Source of the DNA: Pseudomonas hygromyciniae
Lineage (GTDB): Bacteria > Pseudomonadota > Gammaproteobacteria > Pseudomonadales > Pseudomonadaceae
DNA length: 64,000 nucleotides
NCBI RefSeq assembly: GCF_016925675.1
Contig: NZ_CP070506.1
Location: forward strand, 2,292,501-2,356,500
Direction: 5' to 3'
Shown: positions 29,894 through 38,653 of the stretch, in pieces
Layout of the letters: the number at the start of each line of letters is the position of its first letter
Position numbering within the stretch: the stretch's first letter is position 1
Notes under the pieces: generated by a model
Told to the model about the DNA's origin: nothing
The model's input: the letters and a program-made list of their open reading frames with translations, nothing else
Databases searched by the model: none
Program-made: the position numbers and the translations under genes

Positions 29894-31522
29894 ATGACAA
29901 GCAGTGGGGTGACAAGCATGGCCGGGGATGGATCTCTGATGGGCGCCGCCGTGGCGCCTCACGCGGTGAGCCGCCAACTGCCTGGCTGGGTGACGCCGCT
30001 CCTGCAAAGCATCGCCCTGGTGCTGATATTGTTGGGCCTGGCGTTTGTCGACCTGTCGATCTACCTCTGTGTGCCCGTCGCCCTGCTGCTGGTCTGGCTG
30101 CCGCGCCTGAAAAAACCGCCGCGCAGCCTCGCACCTGATGTGGCCGAGGATGCCATGGGCGCGTTGACTCGTGATCTGTCCTACACCACCAGCCATAATG
30201 CGTTGTCAGCCGCTGGCGTGGCCTATTCGGTCAAGCAACTGGCGGCCAGGTTGCAATCGCAATTGGGCGCCGCCCAGCAAATCGTCAGCAGTGCCGAAGT
30301 GATGATTGGCACCGAGCAACTGACATCCCAACTCAGTCGTGAAGCCCTCGGCGCGGCGGGCCAGGCCCATCAGCGCAGCACCGAGGGGCGTGCGGTGCTG
30401 GGGGAATCCATCAGCCGCATGCATCAACTCAGCCAGCGCGCCAGTGACAGCCGGCAATTGATCGAGGCCCTGAGCCAGCGCAGCGAAGAGATCCAGCGCG
30501 TGACCCTGGTGATTCAGTCCATCGCCAGCCAGACCAACCTGTTGGCCTTGAATGCCGCCATTGAAGCCGCCCGTGCCGGCGAGCATGGGCGCGGGTTTGC
30601 CGTGGTGGCCGATGAAGTGCGTGGGCTGGCGGGTCGTACGGCGACCGCCACCGATGAAGTGGGGGTGATGGTGGCTGATATCCAGCAGCGCACCGCCCAG
30701 GTGGTGGAGCAAATCCGCCAACTGTCCGTGGATCTGCAGGCTGGCGTCGAGCAGGTAGAGCACGCCGGCGAGCAACTGGAGAGCATTGCCACGTTGGCGG
30801 CGGGTGTGGAAGGCCAGGTCAACGCCATTGCCCAGGGCACGGAGACCAATCGGGTGCAGCTCGACAGCCTGTTCCATGCGGTGGAGCAGATGCGCAGCGA
30901 CTTGACCATCAGCGACCAGCAGACCCAGCAGTTGGCCGAGGCCGCCGTGCAAATGGAAGGGCAGGCCGAAACGATCAGCGAACGCCTGGCCGAGGTCGGC
31001 CTGGACGACTATCACCAACGAATCTACGACTTGGCCCGCGAAGGCGCGAGCCGCATCGGCGCGCAGTTCGAGGCGGATGTCCAACAGAACCGCATCAGCC
31101 TCGATGACTTGTTCAATCGCAGCTACACCCCGATTGCCAACAGCCACCCAACCAAATACCACAGCCGTTTCGACGGCTACACCGACCAGGTGCTGCCGGC
31201 TATCCAGGAAGCCTTGCTGCCCCGTCACGAAGGCTTGGTGTTCGCGATTGCCTGCACACCACAGGGCTATGTACCGACGCACAACAAGGCGTTTGCCCAG
31301 GCGCTGACCGGCGATGCTGCGGTAGACGCCGTGAACAATCGCACCAAGCGCAAATTTGAAGACCGCACCGGAATTCGCTGCGGCAGTCACCAGCAAGCCG
31401 TGTTATTGCAAACCTATACCCGGGATACCGGGGAGCTGATGCACGACTTATCCGTGCCGATCATGGTCAATGGCCGCCATTGGGGTGGCTTGCGCCTGGG
31501 CTATAAGCCCGAAGGGCGGTAG
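29894..31522 (+). CDS. Methyl-accepting chemotaxis protein with C-terminal sensor region
   Basis: A 542-residue chemoreceptor. Two closely spaced hydrophobic stretches near residues 35-75 anchor it to the membrane with almost no periplasmic loop. The signalling domain covers about 130-370 and includes [20 protein letters not shown] and the [10 protein letters not shown] hairpin. The C-terminal 170 residues (about 370-542) form a separate domain ([15 protein letters not shown] near its start; [20 protein letters not shown] near its end). The sensor is therefore probably cytoplasmic, which is unusual. The start at 29894 is one of three in-frame options (29870 GTG, 29894, 29918). Confidence 0.85.
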   Translation: MTSSGVTSMAGDGSLMGAAVAPHAVSRQLPGWVTPLLQSIALVLILLGLAFVDLSIYLCVPVALLLVWLPRLKKPPRSLAPDVAEDAMGALTRDLSYTTSHNALSAAGVAYSVKQLAARLQSQLGAAQQIVSSAEVMIGTEQLTSQLSREALGAAGQAHQRSTEGRAVLGESISRMHQLSQRASDSRQLIEALSQRSEEIQRVTLVIQSIASQTNLLALNAAIEAARAGEHGRGFAVVADEVRGLAGRTATATDEVGVMVADIQQRTAQVVEQIRQLSVDLQAGVEQVEHAGEQLESIATLAAGVEGQVNAIAQGTETNRVQLDSLFHAVEQMRSDLTISDQQTQQLAEAAVQMEGQAETISERLAEVGLDDYHQRIYDLAREGASRIGAQFEADVQQNRISLDDLFNRSYTPIANSHPTKYHSRFDGYTDQVLPAIQEALLPRHEGLVFAIACTPQGYVPTHNKAFAQALTGDAAVDAVNNRTKRKFEDRTGIRCGSHQQAVLLQTYTRDTGELMHDLSVPIMVNGRHWGGLRLGYKPEGR

Positions 31523-31647
31523 GCCCAGGCAACGATTGTTGCGCGTTATGCAAGGAAGCTTTTACGCCGATAGCTTTTTCCGGTGAAAGGAAGCGCTTAA
31601 GATGCTGCACATTGTTAGCAAGCTAGCTAATCCTGCGGAGAACTTCC

Positions 31648-31851
31648 ATGCAAAGCAAAGTCGATGTGGCGGTGATGATTGGCAGTGGTGTGCCACAGAC
31701 CCTGCGTGCGCTGGGCCTGAGGGCCTGCTGGGTGGTGTTGCTCAATGGTGAACAGCGCGGCACGGCCTTCGCCAGTCGCGATGAAGCCCAGGAATGCCGT
31801 GCCGCCTGGCAGGCATTGCTGGACCTGGAGCAATCAGACCGCCTGCATTGA
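31648..31851 (+). CDS. Small conserved-type hypothetical protein (67 aa)
   Basis: A 67-residue frame with an ATG preceded by GCGGAGAACTTCC, a good ribosome site. The sequence is mixed hydrophobic and charged (VVLLNGEQRGTAFASRDEA in the middle), with no signal peptide and no recognised motif. Stands alone between the chemoreceptor and DUF2789. No function can be proposed. Confidence 0.6.
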   Translation: MQSKVDVAVMIGSGVPQTLRALGLRACWVVLLNGEQRGTAFASRDEAQECRAAWQALLDLEQSDRLH

Positions 31852-31858
31852 GTGGCAG

Positions 31859-32095
31859 TTAAACGCTTTGGTGCAGGCGCTGGTTCAGCTCATCTACGGC
31901 AATCGCCCAGTCGGCATCTTCGCGCAGCTCTTCCTTGAGAAACTGCGCCTGTTGCGGGGTCCAGAAGGGCGCTTCGATCAGCTTTACATCTTCTGCCAGG
32001 GGATGTTGCTCGATAAAACGATCGATTGCCGCAGGCGAGGCCTCCAGCCCCAATTGTTCGAACAGGTCGTGCAGGGTATGGGTAGGCGCGTCCAT
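31859..32095 (-). CDS. DUF2789 family protein
   Basis: A 78-residue protein opening MDAPTHTLHDLFEQLGLEAS, matching the DUF2789 family of proteobacteria. The start at 32095 has GGAG six bases upstream. Acidic, helical and soluble in appearance. Function not known. It ends 7 bases from the end of the small hypothetical gene on the other strand. Confidence 0.75.
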   Translation of the reverse strand: MDAPTHTLHDLFEQLGLEASPAAIDRFIEQHPLAEDVKLIEAPFWTPQQAQFLKEELREDADWAIAVDELNQRLHQSV

Positions 32096-32162
32096 TTCAT
32101 TCTCCAAAAAAGTGAGTCTCTCCGGGTATGGGAGGCGCGCCAGCGTGCATAGTTCGATTTGC

Positions 32163-32429
32163 TCAAGCCGCCCCTTGACGGGCAGACGTGCTCAGAAGCG
32201 CTTCTAGCTCCTTGGCCAAGGCGCAGGCCTTGTTATGATCGCTGCGAAAGCCTTTGACCCGGCCGCTGGGCACTTCCAGGATGTGGAAAAAATTCCTCCC
32301 TGCCGGGACCACCCGGTACAGTGCGAAACCCGCGTACACGCCCGTGGCATACACGCTGTAGAATAACGCGCTATCCTTGTGGGATAAGGCACCGGAGGTC
32401 TGTGTCGGTTGGCGTTGAACTCGTTGCAT
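32163..32429 (-). CDS. Small hypothetical protein (88 aa)
   Basis: An 88-residue basic protein (ATG at 32429). The first 20 residues are polar, then a GFALYRVVPAGRNFFHILEV stretch of alternating hydrophobic residues resembles a small beta-fold. It lies upstream of DUF2789 on the same strand, with a gap of 67 bases. The upstream region is A/T-rich. No homologue was recognised, and the function is unknown. Confidence 0.5.
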   Translation of the reverse strand: MQRVQRQPTQTSGALSHKDSALFYSVYATGVYAGFALYRVVPAGRNFFHILEVPSGRVKGFRSDHNKACALAKELEALLSTSARQGAA

Positions 32430-32645
32430 GGCCAGCTCCTGTCGATCTGTTGACCTGCTTGCAGCATTTCGGGTGGTTTTAAGCCGTATTGCTGTTCTAA
32501 TATTGTTGTCGGCAGCCCGCGTTCGGTTCCATCCAGCGTTTTTCCTTTGTTTTGGCTGTCGGAAAAACACCCTTTCAAATGGGGTATTCTCTGAAGTAGG
32601 GCGTCCAGTATTCTCTGGCCGATAAACCTGTGATTTCCTGCACTG

Positions 32646-32674
32646 CCTGACGACCTTGTACAAGGACTGTCAGG
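32646..32674. promoter_or_regulatory. Palindrome upstream of a small two-gene unit
   Basis: CCTTGTACAAGG (32654-32665) is a perfect 12-bp palindrome. It is flanked by CCTGAC and GTCAGG, which extend the symmetry to 29 bases with short mismatches. It lies in a 369-base region without genes (32430-32798), about 125 bases upstream of the next gene. It may be an operator or a hairpin in a transcript; no regulator is identified. The rest of the stretch shows only A/T-rich DNA near 32,500. Confidence 0.5.
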
Positions 32675-32798
32675 CCCGGCTGTACGAGTCTGCCGGGGAT
32701 CAACTTCAGTATGGTTTTTAATGTGTCGTGCCGTATCGGCCTTTTTTGTGCTGTCTGCCCAGGGCGGGCAGCGCTTTTTTAGATGTGGGGGCGTTTCC

Positions 32799-33269
32799 TT
32801 GGCAGTCAGTAATCTGGATATGCACGCATTGTTCGTGCTGGGTGATTTGCGCGCGAAGTTGGTTAAAAAGTTTCAGTCGCGGTTTGTTTACATCACGGAA
32901 CAAACCCCGGAAGGCATTTACATTGCCGAAATCGATACTGAAACAGCGTTGGTGGTAGATGACAAACCCCGTTTGGAACTCAAGGTCGGCGATCATTTTC
33001 GCGCGGCAGTACTGCCCAGTCGTGAAGGTGGCAAGTTCGAACTTAAGTTTCGCGACATCAAGTTGACGGTCTATGGCCTGGGGGACTATGCGTTTGTTTC
33101 CACGGCGCAGGGCGAGGGCATTGTGTTCAAGGAAGGTCACAGCGTGATGCTGGTGTTCGCCGCCAATGAACAACTGCAGGAAGGCCTGAGCAAAACCCTC
33201 AAGGCCGCGACCGGCAAGGCCGCCAAGTGGCGCAAGGGTGAGTTGGTGACCTTCAAGGCCAGCGAATAA
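32799..33269 (+). CDS. Hypothetical protein, first of a coupled pair
   Basis: A soluble protein of about 156 residues starting at TTG (32799, GGGG just upstream) or, alternatively, ATG at 32820 (149 residues). It begins NLDMHALFVLGDLRAKLVKK and has alternating strands (FRAAVLPSREGGKFELKF) suggestive of a small beta-barrel; no signal peptide. The stop overlaps the ATG of the next gene by one base, so the two are probably made together. No family was recognised. Confidence 0.62.
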   Translation: MAVSNLDMHALFVLGDLRAKLVKKFQSRFVYITEQTPEGIYIAEIDTETALVVDDKPRLELKVGDHFRAAVLPSREGGKFELKFRDIKLTVYGLGDYAFVSTAQGEGIVFKEGHSVMLVFAANEQLQEGLSKTLKAATGKAAKWRKGELVTFKASE

Positions 33270-33466
33270 TGAGTGACGGCCGGGCCCTGTTTCACCAGCA
33301 ACACCTGGCGCAGGCCCAAGCCAAGGCCGCCGAACTGCTTGCCCGCAAAGATGATCTGCAGGGTGCCTGGTTGAACTGGGTGGCCAGTCAACTCTATGCA
33401 CTGCGGCCCGCCGAGTACGCCAGCATGGTGCGCCGGGAACTGCAGCGTTTGCATCAGCAGCCCTGA
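33269..33466 (+). CDS. Small hypothetical protein, second of a coupled pair
   Basis: A 65-residue helical, charged protein (LFHQQHLAQAQAKAAELLAR; then YASMVRRELQRL) whose ATG overlaps the stop of the previous gene (TAATG). It has two predicted helices and no transmembrane segment. The coupling suggests a small complex with the upstream protein; no other evidence exists. Confidence 0.62.
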   Translation: MSDGRALFHQQHLAQAQAKAAELLARKDDLQGAWLNWVASQLYALRPAEYASMVRRELQRLHQQP

Positions 33467-33582
33467 ATACCTGCAACGGTTTGAACCTCTACTACAGTTC
33501 TGTGGACTTAACTGTTCAAGGGCTTTGGCGGTGTGACAGCAAAGCCATCCGCCATGGTTGTGCAAACGCGAGGTTCAAAGGC

Positions 33583-34599
33583 ATGAAAGCAATTCGAGCG
33601 CTGTTGGCAGCGACCCTTACCACCCTGGGCCTGTCGATGGCGGCCGCACCGGTGACGGCTGCCCAGGCGCCCATTCACTTTGCCGACCTGAATTGGGAAA
33701 GTGGCAGCCTGATCACTGAAGTTCTGCGGTTTATTGTCGAGAAGGGCTATGGCTTGCCCACCGATACCTTGCCCGGCACCACCATCACCCTGGAAACCGC
33801 CCTGGCCAAAAATGATATCCAGGTGATCGGCGAGGAATGGGCGGGACGCAGCCCGGTATGGGTCAAGGCTGAAGCTGAAGGCAAGGTGGTCGGGCTGGGC
33901 GATACCGTCAAGGGTGCGACCGAAGGCTGGTGGGTGCCTGAATATGTGATCAAGGGCGACCCGGCCAAGGGCATCGCTGCGCTGGCGCCTGAGCTGCGCA
34001 GCGTGACGGACCTGGCGCGCTACAAGGACGTGTTCAAGGACCCGGAAGCCCCGAGTAAGGGGCGCTTTCTCAACAGCCCTATCGGTTGGACCTCGGAAGT
34101 GGTCAATAAGCAAAAACTCAAGGCTTACGGCCTGGACGACAGCTACGTCAACTTTCGCAGCGGTTCAGGCGCGGCGCTGGATGCCGAGATCGCCTCGTCG
34201 ATCCGCCGTGGCAAGCCGATCCTGTTTTACTACTGGTCGCCGACGCCACTGATGGGGCGCTACAAGTTGATCCAGCTGGAGGAGCCACCGTTCGACGCCG
34301 AGGCCTGGAAGACCCTGACCGACGCCGACAACCCCGCCCCCAAGCCAACGCGTTCGTTGGCGTCCAAGCTGAGCATTGGCGTGTCTACGCCGTTCCAGCA
34401 GCAATATCCGCAGATAGCGCAATTTTTTGAGAAGGTCGACTTCCCGATTGAACCGCTCAACCAGGCCCTGGCGACCATGAGCGAAAAACACACCCCGCCC
34501 CGTGAAGTGGCGCAGGCGTTTCTCAAGGAGCATCCGCAGGTGTGGAAGGCCTGGTTGACGGAGGATGTGGCCGCCAAGGTCGAAGCCAGCCTCAAATAA
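33583..34599 (+). CDS. Glycine-betaine/choline-type ABC substrate-binding protein (orphan)
   Basis: A 338-residue periplasmic binding protein of the OpuAC/ProX class. A signal peptide ends at about residue 27 (MAAAPVTAAQA). The mature part begins IHFADLNWESGSLITEV and has an aromatic-rich binding region (EEWAGRSPVWV, EGWWVPEYV) fitting a quaternary-amine ligand. No permease or ATPase gene lies beside it. Pseudomonas species have orphan betaine/carnitine-binding proteins (BetX, CaiX) that feed a shared CbcWV core, which is a reasonable model here. The start at 33583 follows an AGGTTCAAAGGC stretch. Confidence 0.87.
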   Translation: MKAIRALLAATLTTLGLSMAAAPVTAAQAPIHFADLNWESGSLITEVLRFIVEKGYGLPTDTLPGTTITLETALAKNDIQVIGEEWAGRSPVWVKAEAEGKVVGLGDTVKGATEGWWVPEYVIKGDPAKGIAALAPELRSVTDLARYKDVFKDPEAPSKGRFLNSPIGWTSEVVNKQKLKAYGLDDSYVNFRSGSGAALDAEIASSIRRGKPILFYYWSPTPLMGRYKLIQLEEPPFDAEAWKTLTDADNPAPKPTRSLASKLSIGVSTPFQQQYPQIAQFFEKVDFPIEPLNQALATMSEKHTPPREVAQAFLKEHPQVWKAWLTEDVAAKVEASLK

Positions 34600-34635
34600 C
34601 GCTCATATGAAGACCAAACTGTGGGAGAGGGCTTG

Positions 34636-34725
34636 TGTGGGAGCGGGCTTGCTCGCGAATGCGCAGTGTCAGTCACCCGATGTATAGACTGACCCACCGT
34701 ATTCGCGAGCAAGGCCGCTCCCACA
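34636..34725. repeat. REPIN, copy 3, with a partial duplicate
   Basis: Inverted pair of TGTGGGAGCGGGCTTGCTCG arms around a variable centre. Just before it, at 34620-34635, a copy of the arm start (GTGGGAGAGGGCTTG) is repeated in tandem, which looks like a partial duplication. It lies between convergent genes. Confidence 0.88.
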
Positions 34726-34745
34726 GGTTTAACCGCATTCCAGCC

Positions 34746-36860
34746 TTAGAACTTGGTCTGCACCGCCAATTCAAAGGTCCGCGGAGACCCCAGGTAATAC
34801 GCCGGCGACACATGGGCAAACTGCGCATACACCTCATTGGTCAGGTTGCGCACCCGACCTGTCACCGAGGTGTGCTGATCGACCTTGTAGGTCAGGAACG
34901 TGCCGAACAGGGTGTACGCCGGCACGGTCAGGGTATTGGCATTGTCGGCGTACACCTGCGCCACATACCGCGCGTCCACGCCACCTTGCCAGGCAGGTGT
35001 GATGTCATAGGTCAGCCACAGGTTGCCCACCCGTTTCGGCACGTTGGTCGGGGTATTGCCCTTGCGCGACACCACCGCACCGCTGGCGATTTTCTCGTTG
35101 AAGTCATCGTATTGCGCATCGACCCAGGCGAAGTTGCCTTCCGCCAACAGCTTGGGAGTGATGCGCAACGAACTGGCCAACTCGATGCCCTTGGACGATT
35201 GCGCGCCCACCGCGATACTGCGGGTGGGGTCCTGTGGATCGGTCACGGCAAAGTCCTTGCGTTCGATGTGGTAGGCAGCAACGGTGGCTGAGCCGCGCCC
35301 GTCCAGGTAATCGAACTTACTGCCCACTTCCCATTGCTTGCCGGTGGAGACATCAAACACCTGGGTAGTGCTGGTGGGCTGTTCGGCTGCGGTGCTGTAT
35401 TGCACATAGACATTGGCCGCAGGAATGAACTGGTAGGTCAGGCCCACGCGCCCGGTGACCGGCTCCCAACGGCGTTTGACGTTAGGCTGATTATCGCGAT
35501 GGCTGGTCACGTCCAGGTCGATGGCGTCATAGCGCAGGCCGGTCAGCAGTGACAGCTGGTCGGTCAGGCCCAGGCGGTTCTCGACGAACAGCGCCTTGGT
35601 CGTTACTTCGGTGGTCTTGTCCTTGATAAAGCCGGGCCGGGTGCCGGGCAGGTCGTAGAAATGCCCCGGATCGTAGTGGTTGGGGTCCACCGCGTTCTTG
35701 GGGGATACGTTCAACGGGCTGTTGGTGGTGCTGTTGACCTTGTATTCGAAACCACCGGACCAGGTAGTGGCCAGGCCGAACACGCTACTGTCATGGCGCA
35801 GCTCGAACTGGTTGCCGTTCTGCTCGCCCTGATGTCGCACCTGATAGGCCGTCGAACGGTTCACCACGCTGTTATCGGCGCTGTATTGGTAGGTCTCCAG
35901 GTTGCGGTAGTCGCGCTGGCTGTCGAGGTGATAGAGGGTGTTGCGCAGGGTGGTGCTGTCGTTGATCCGGTAGTCGATGATCGAGCGGGCCCAGATCGTG
36001 CGTTGCTCGTAGCGGCCATCGGCGACGTTGTAGTTGTTGAAGCGGTTGTGCTTGTCGATCTTCAGCTCGCCAGCCTTGGGATTGAGCACCGGGGTGCCCC
36101 AGTACGGGCTGTCCTCGTGTTCATCCTGATACTCCAGGGCCAAGGTGTGGGACAGGTTGGGCGTCAAGTCACTGAGCAGGGAGAAGGCCACGCTCCAGGC
36201 ATCCCGTTGCTGACGGTCGATATGGGTGTGGTTGGTGTTGCGGCTGACATCCAGGCGCGCGTAGTGCTGGACCTCGGCGCCGGGCGCGGTCAGGGCGTGG
36301 TTCAGGCCCAGGGCGATGCCGGTGGTGTCGTAGCTGCCGTAGTTGATCTGGCCTTCGACGGCCTGTTCTTCGCGGGTGGCGAGCTTGGTCACGTAGTTCA
36401 GCGAGCCGCCCACGGAGCCGGCGCCGTTGATCAGTGAGGAAGGGCCGCCCACCAGTTCGACCCGGTCATAAATCCATGCATCCACGGGGCGTGCCAGGCC
36501 TCCGGCGACGTTGATGCCATTGAACATCTGGGTGATCTGGCTGCTGGTAAATCCCCGATAGGAGATAAACCCGCCAAACCCCGGCGGCGCACTGGCGTTG
36601 ACCCCGGGCAAGGTGTTGGCCGCATCCTGGAAGGTCTTGGCGCCACGACGCTCGATATCGTCGCGGTCGGCGATGCTGATCGAGGCCGGGGTTTCCCGCA
36701 CGCTCAGGCCCAGGCGCGAGGCCATGCCGCTGGATTGGTCCAGGGCCAGGCCAGGCTCGTTGGTGGCGGCGCCGTCAATGGTGGTGGGGGCCAGTTCAAG
36801 GGCCCAGGCGCAAAAAGGCAGGCAGCCGAACAGGCCCGCCAATAGAGGTAAATGTTTCAT
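34746..36860 (-). CDS. TonB-dependent siderophore-receptor-type protein
   Basis: A 704-residue outer-membrane receptor. A signal peptide covers about residues 1-20 (MKHLPLLAGLFGCLPFCAWA). The plug (about 55-165) includes ISIADRDDIERRGAKTFQDA and GPSSLINGAGSVGGSLNYV. The barrel ends in TFELAVQTKF with the terminal aromatic. No N-terminal signalling domain is present, so it is not coupled to an anti-sigma factor. The DUF2946 gene lies upstream on the same strand, and DUF2946 proteins often accompany copper-related receptors, so either a ferric chelate or a copper compound could be the substrate. No Fur box is evident. Confidence 0.88.
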   Translation of the reverse strand: MKHLPLLAGLFGCLPFCAWALELAPTTIDGAATNEPGLALDQSSGMASRLGLSVRETPASISIADRDDIERRGAKTFQDAANTLPGVNASAPPGFGGFISYRGFTSSQITQMFNGINVAGGLARPVDAWIYDRVELVGGPSSLINGAGSVGGSLNYVTKLATREEQAVEGQINYGSYDTTGIALGLNHALTAPGAEVQHYARLDVSRNTNHTHIDRQQRDAWSVAFSLLSDLTPNLSHTLALEYQDEHEDSPYWGTPVLNPKAGELKIDKHNRFNNYNVADGRYEQRTIWARSIIDYRINDSTTLRNTLYHLDSQRDYRNLETYQYSADNSVVNRSTAYQVRHQGEQNGNQFELRHDSSVFGLATTWSGGFEYKVNSTTNSPLNVSPKNAVDPNHYDPGHFYDLPGTRPGFIKDKTTEVTTKALFVENRLGLTDQLSLLTGLRYDAIDLDVTSHRDNQPNVKRRWEPVTGRVGLTYQFIPAANVYVQYSTAAEQPTSTTQVFDVSTGKQWEVGSKFDYLDGRGSATVAAYHIERKDFAVTDPQDPTRSIAVGAQSSKGIELASSLRITPKLLAEGNFAWVDAQYDDFNEKIASGAVVSRKGNTPTNVPKRVGNLWLTYDITPAWQGGVDARYVAQVYADNANTLTVPAYTLFGTFLTYKVDQHTSVTGRVRNLTNEVYAQFAHVSPAYYLGSPRTFELAVQTKF

Positions 36861-36955
36861 CGATAAATCCTGAAAAGCATGGCTTGCAAGCAGCGCACAG
36901 CCGCACGTGCTTCCCTGGGGAAACAGCACGGTGTGCAGATCAAAAAGCGCAGGTA

Positions 36956-37345
36956 TCAGGCGTAGGCGGGCGGGGCGCGCGGATTAGCCGCAGGCCAGGT
37001 GAAACGGGCGGGAATGTCAGCGGTGAGCACCACCGCCGGTGGTGGTGCGTGGGGTTGAGGCAGCACCGCAACGTTAAGGCTGGAGTTGAGCGCCGGGCCC
37101 ATGCCGCCGGTCGAACACAGCGGGCAACCGAAGGCCTTGGACAGTGTGGGCAGGGACTCATCGCCCGTGTTTACGGGGGCTGGCGCCTGGGTGCGAGGGT
37201 CTACGGAACAGAACTGGCCGCCAATGCCGTTGAGCTGCATGCCGACCATTTGCCCATGACCAATACTGCAGGCGAACACGTTGAACAGGACGCAGCCATA
37301 GAGCATCCAGGCAATCAACGAGCGGTCGGCACGGGCGAGTTTCAT
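36956..37345 (-). CDS. DUF2946 family protein
   Basis: A 129-residue protein with an N-terminal hydrophobic segment (AWMLYGCVLFNVFACSIGHG, about 12-32) and a mature part with a CPLC motif (AFGCPLCSTGG near residue 80). This matches DUF2946, a family found near copper-handling genes. Start 37345 was chosen since the upstream in-frame ATGs at 37363 and 37384 show no homology. It precedes the TonB receptor on the same strand by 95 bases. A role in metal handling is inferred. Confidence 0.72.
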   Translation of the reverse strand: MKLARADRSLIAWMLYGCVLFNVFACSIGHGQMVGMQLNGIGGQFCSVDPRTQAPAPVNTGDESLPTLSKAFGCPLCSTGGMGPALNSSLNVAVLPQPHAPPPAVVLTADIPARFTWPAANPRAPPAYA

Positions 37346-37435
37346 GGGCCGGCACTTTAACATCAGACGACTAAATGCCTGCAAAAAATCTGAAAAGGAC
37401 TATCCTCTTTCGCACTTTTCCAGGGGTGTCCAACC

Positions 37436-37873
37436 ATGAGCTTTGTCATTGCGAGGTGGGTCGTCGGGGTCTTTACGTTTATCAGCATGGTCCATGTGTA
37501 CTGGGCCGCAGGCGGCAAGTTCGGCAGCACGGCGGCGATCCCGCAACTGCCCGGCGAGTTCGCCAGTGGCCCACGGCCGGCGTTCAAGCCGTCGGCGTTG
37601 GGCACCTTCCTGGTGGCCGTGGGGCTGGTGCTGATCGCGCTGTTGGTGTGCCTGAGGGCTGGGATGTTTTTCCAGCCGGTGGGGCATCAGGCCCTGCAGT
37701 GGGGGATCAGCGCGATTGCCTTGATCATGTTTGCACGGGCCATTGGTGATTCGGAGCTGGTGGGTTTTTTCAAGAAAGTCGGTGGGTCGCGGTTTGCCCG
37801 GCTGGATACGTTTTTCTATTCGCCGCTGTGCCTGGTGTTGGGGGCGGGGCTGTTGGTCGTCGCCTGGACCTGA
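37436..37873 (+). CDS. DUF3995 membrane protein
   Basis: A 145-residue integral membrane protein with four hydrophobic segments (near 5-25, 55-75, 88-105 and 125-143). The layout, including a VYWAAGGKFG turn after the first helix, fits the DUF3995 family. It is divergent from the DUF2946 gene. No function is known. It ends before a REPIN. Confidence 0.75.
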   Translation: MSFVIARWVVGVFTFISMVHVYWAAGGKFGSTAAIPQLPGEFASGPRPAFKPSALGTFLVAVGLVLIALLVCLRAGMFFQPVGHQALQWGISAIALIMFARAIGDSELVGFFKKVGGSRFARLDTFFYSPLCLVLGAGLLVVAWT

Positions 37874-37894
37874 GTGACTATATGCAGAACCAAA

Positions 37895-37983
37895 TGTGGG
37901 AGCGGGCTTGCTCGCGAAAGCGGTGTGTCAGTCAAGTATTTACCAACTGATCCACCGCTTTCGCGAGCAAGCCCGCTCCCACA
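37895..37983. repeat. REPIN, copy 4
   Basis: Inverted pair with the TGTGGGAGCGGGCTTGCTCG arm and the same AAAGCGG extension as the elements at 4.1 and 14.5 kb. It separates the DUF3995 gene from the convergent end of the Mrp operon. Confidence 0.93.
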
Positions 37984-38009
37984 TGGTTTACCGCATATAT
38001 TCAGAGGGA

Positions 38010-38378
38010 TCAGCTACCGCTTTCCGTCCTGCGGCTGCTGACCTCGGCCGGTACATCTTCGCCGGCCATGCGCTTGCGAAACAGCGACGTGCGCGCCAGC
38101 AACAGGGTGGTCACCGGCACGGTGATCGCCAGCAGGATCGGAATCAGCCAGCCATGCAGCACCGGCCCGGACTTGAGGGTCGAGAAGTAGATAATCGACG
38201 CCAGGGCCACGCACCAGGCGCCGAGGGTCGAAGCCAGCGCCGGGGGGTGCATGCGCTGGAAAAAATCCTTCATCCGCAACAGCCCGATCGCACCGATCAG
38301 CGCAAACAGGCTGCTGAGCAGCAGCAGGATTGCCACGACGATTTCCACCCACAGCGGCAGTTCACTGACATTGATCAT
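38010..38378 (-). CDS. mrpG: Mrp antiporter subunit G
   Basis: A 122-residue membrane protein, the smallest-class MrpG/PhaG subunit of the multi-subunit Na+(K+)/H+ antiporter. Three hydrophobic helices are visible, with the GLLRMKDFFQRMHPPALAST stretch between helices 1 and 2 that is typical of the subunit. It overlaps the upstream F gene by 4 bases and is the last gene of the six-gene operon. A REPIN follows downstream. Confidence 0.9.
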   Translation of the reverse strand: MINVSELPLWVEIVVAILLLLSSLFALIGAIGLLRMKDFFQRMHPPALASTLGAWCVALASIIYFSTLKSGPVLHGWLIPILLAITVPVTTLLLARTSLFRKRMAGEDVPAEVSSRRTESGS

Positions 38379-38653
38379 TCGATCACCTCCCCACGCAGCA
38401 GGAATTTGGCCAAGGCAAACGAGCCGACAAAGCCGAACAGCGCAATCAGCAGCGCCGCTTCGAAGTAGGTATCACTGGCATAGCGAATGCCCAGCACCAG
38501 CATCATCAGCATGGCCAGGATATACAGGTAGTCCAGGGCCAGGACCCGGTCCTGGGCCGAAGGGCCCTTGAACAGGCGTACCAGCGTCAGGACCATGGCC
38601 AGGGAAAACAGGAACAGGCTGAACAGGATCGCATTGGCGAGCAGGGCACTCAT
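38375..38653 (-). CDS. mrpF: Mrp antiporter subunit F
   Basis: A 92-residue membrane protein with three hydrophobic helices and the typical PSAQDRVLALDYLY segment of MrpF/PhaF. The start and stop overlap the neighbouring E and G genes by 4 bases, so translation is coupled. It is an accessory subunit of the antiporter complex in the inner membrane. Confidence 0.92.
   Translation of the reverse strand: MSALLANAILFSLFLFSLAMVLTLVRLFKGPSAQDRVLALDYLYILAMLMMLVLGIRYASDTYFEAALLIALFGFVGSFALAKFLLRGEVIE

Noticed and set aside
34746..36860. FpvA/FoxA-type receptor with a sigma-regulator domain
   Set aside because: No N-terminal signalling domain is present and no anti-sigma/ECF genes are adjacent.
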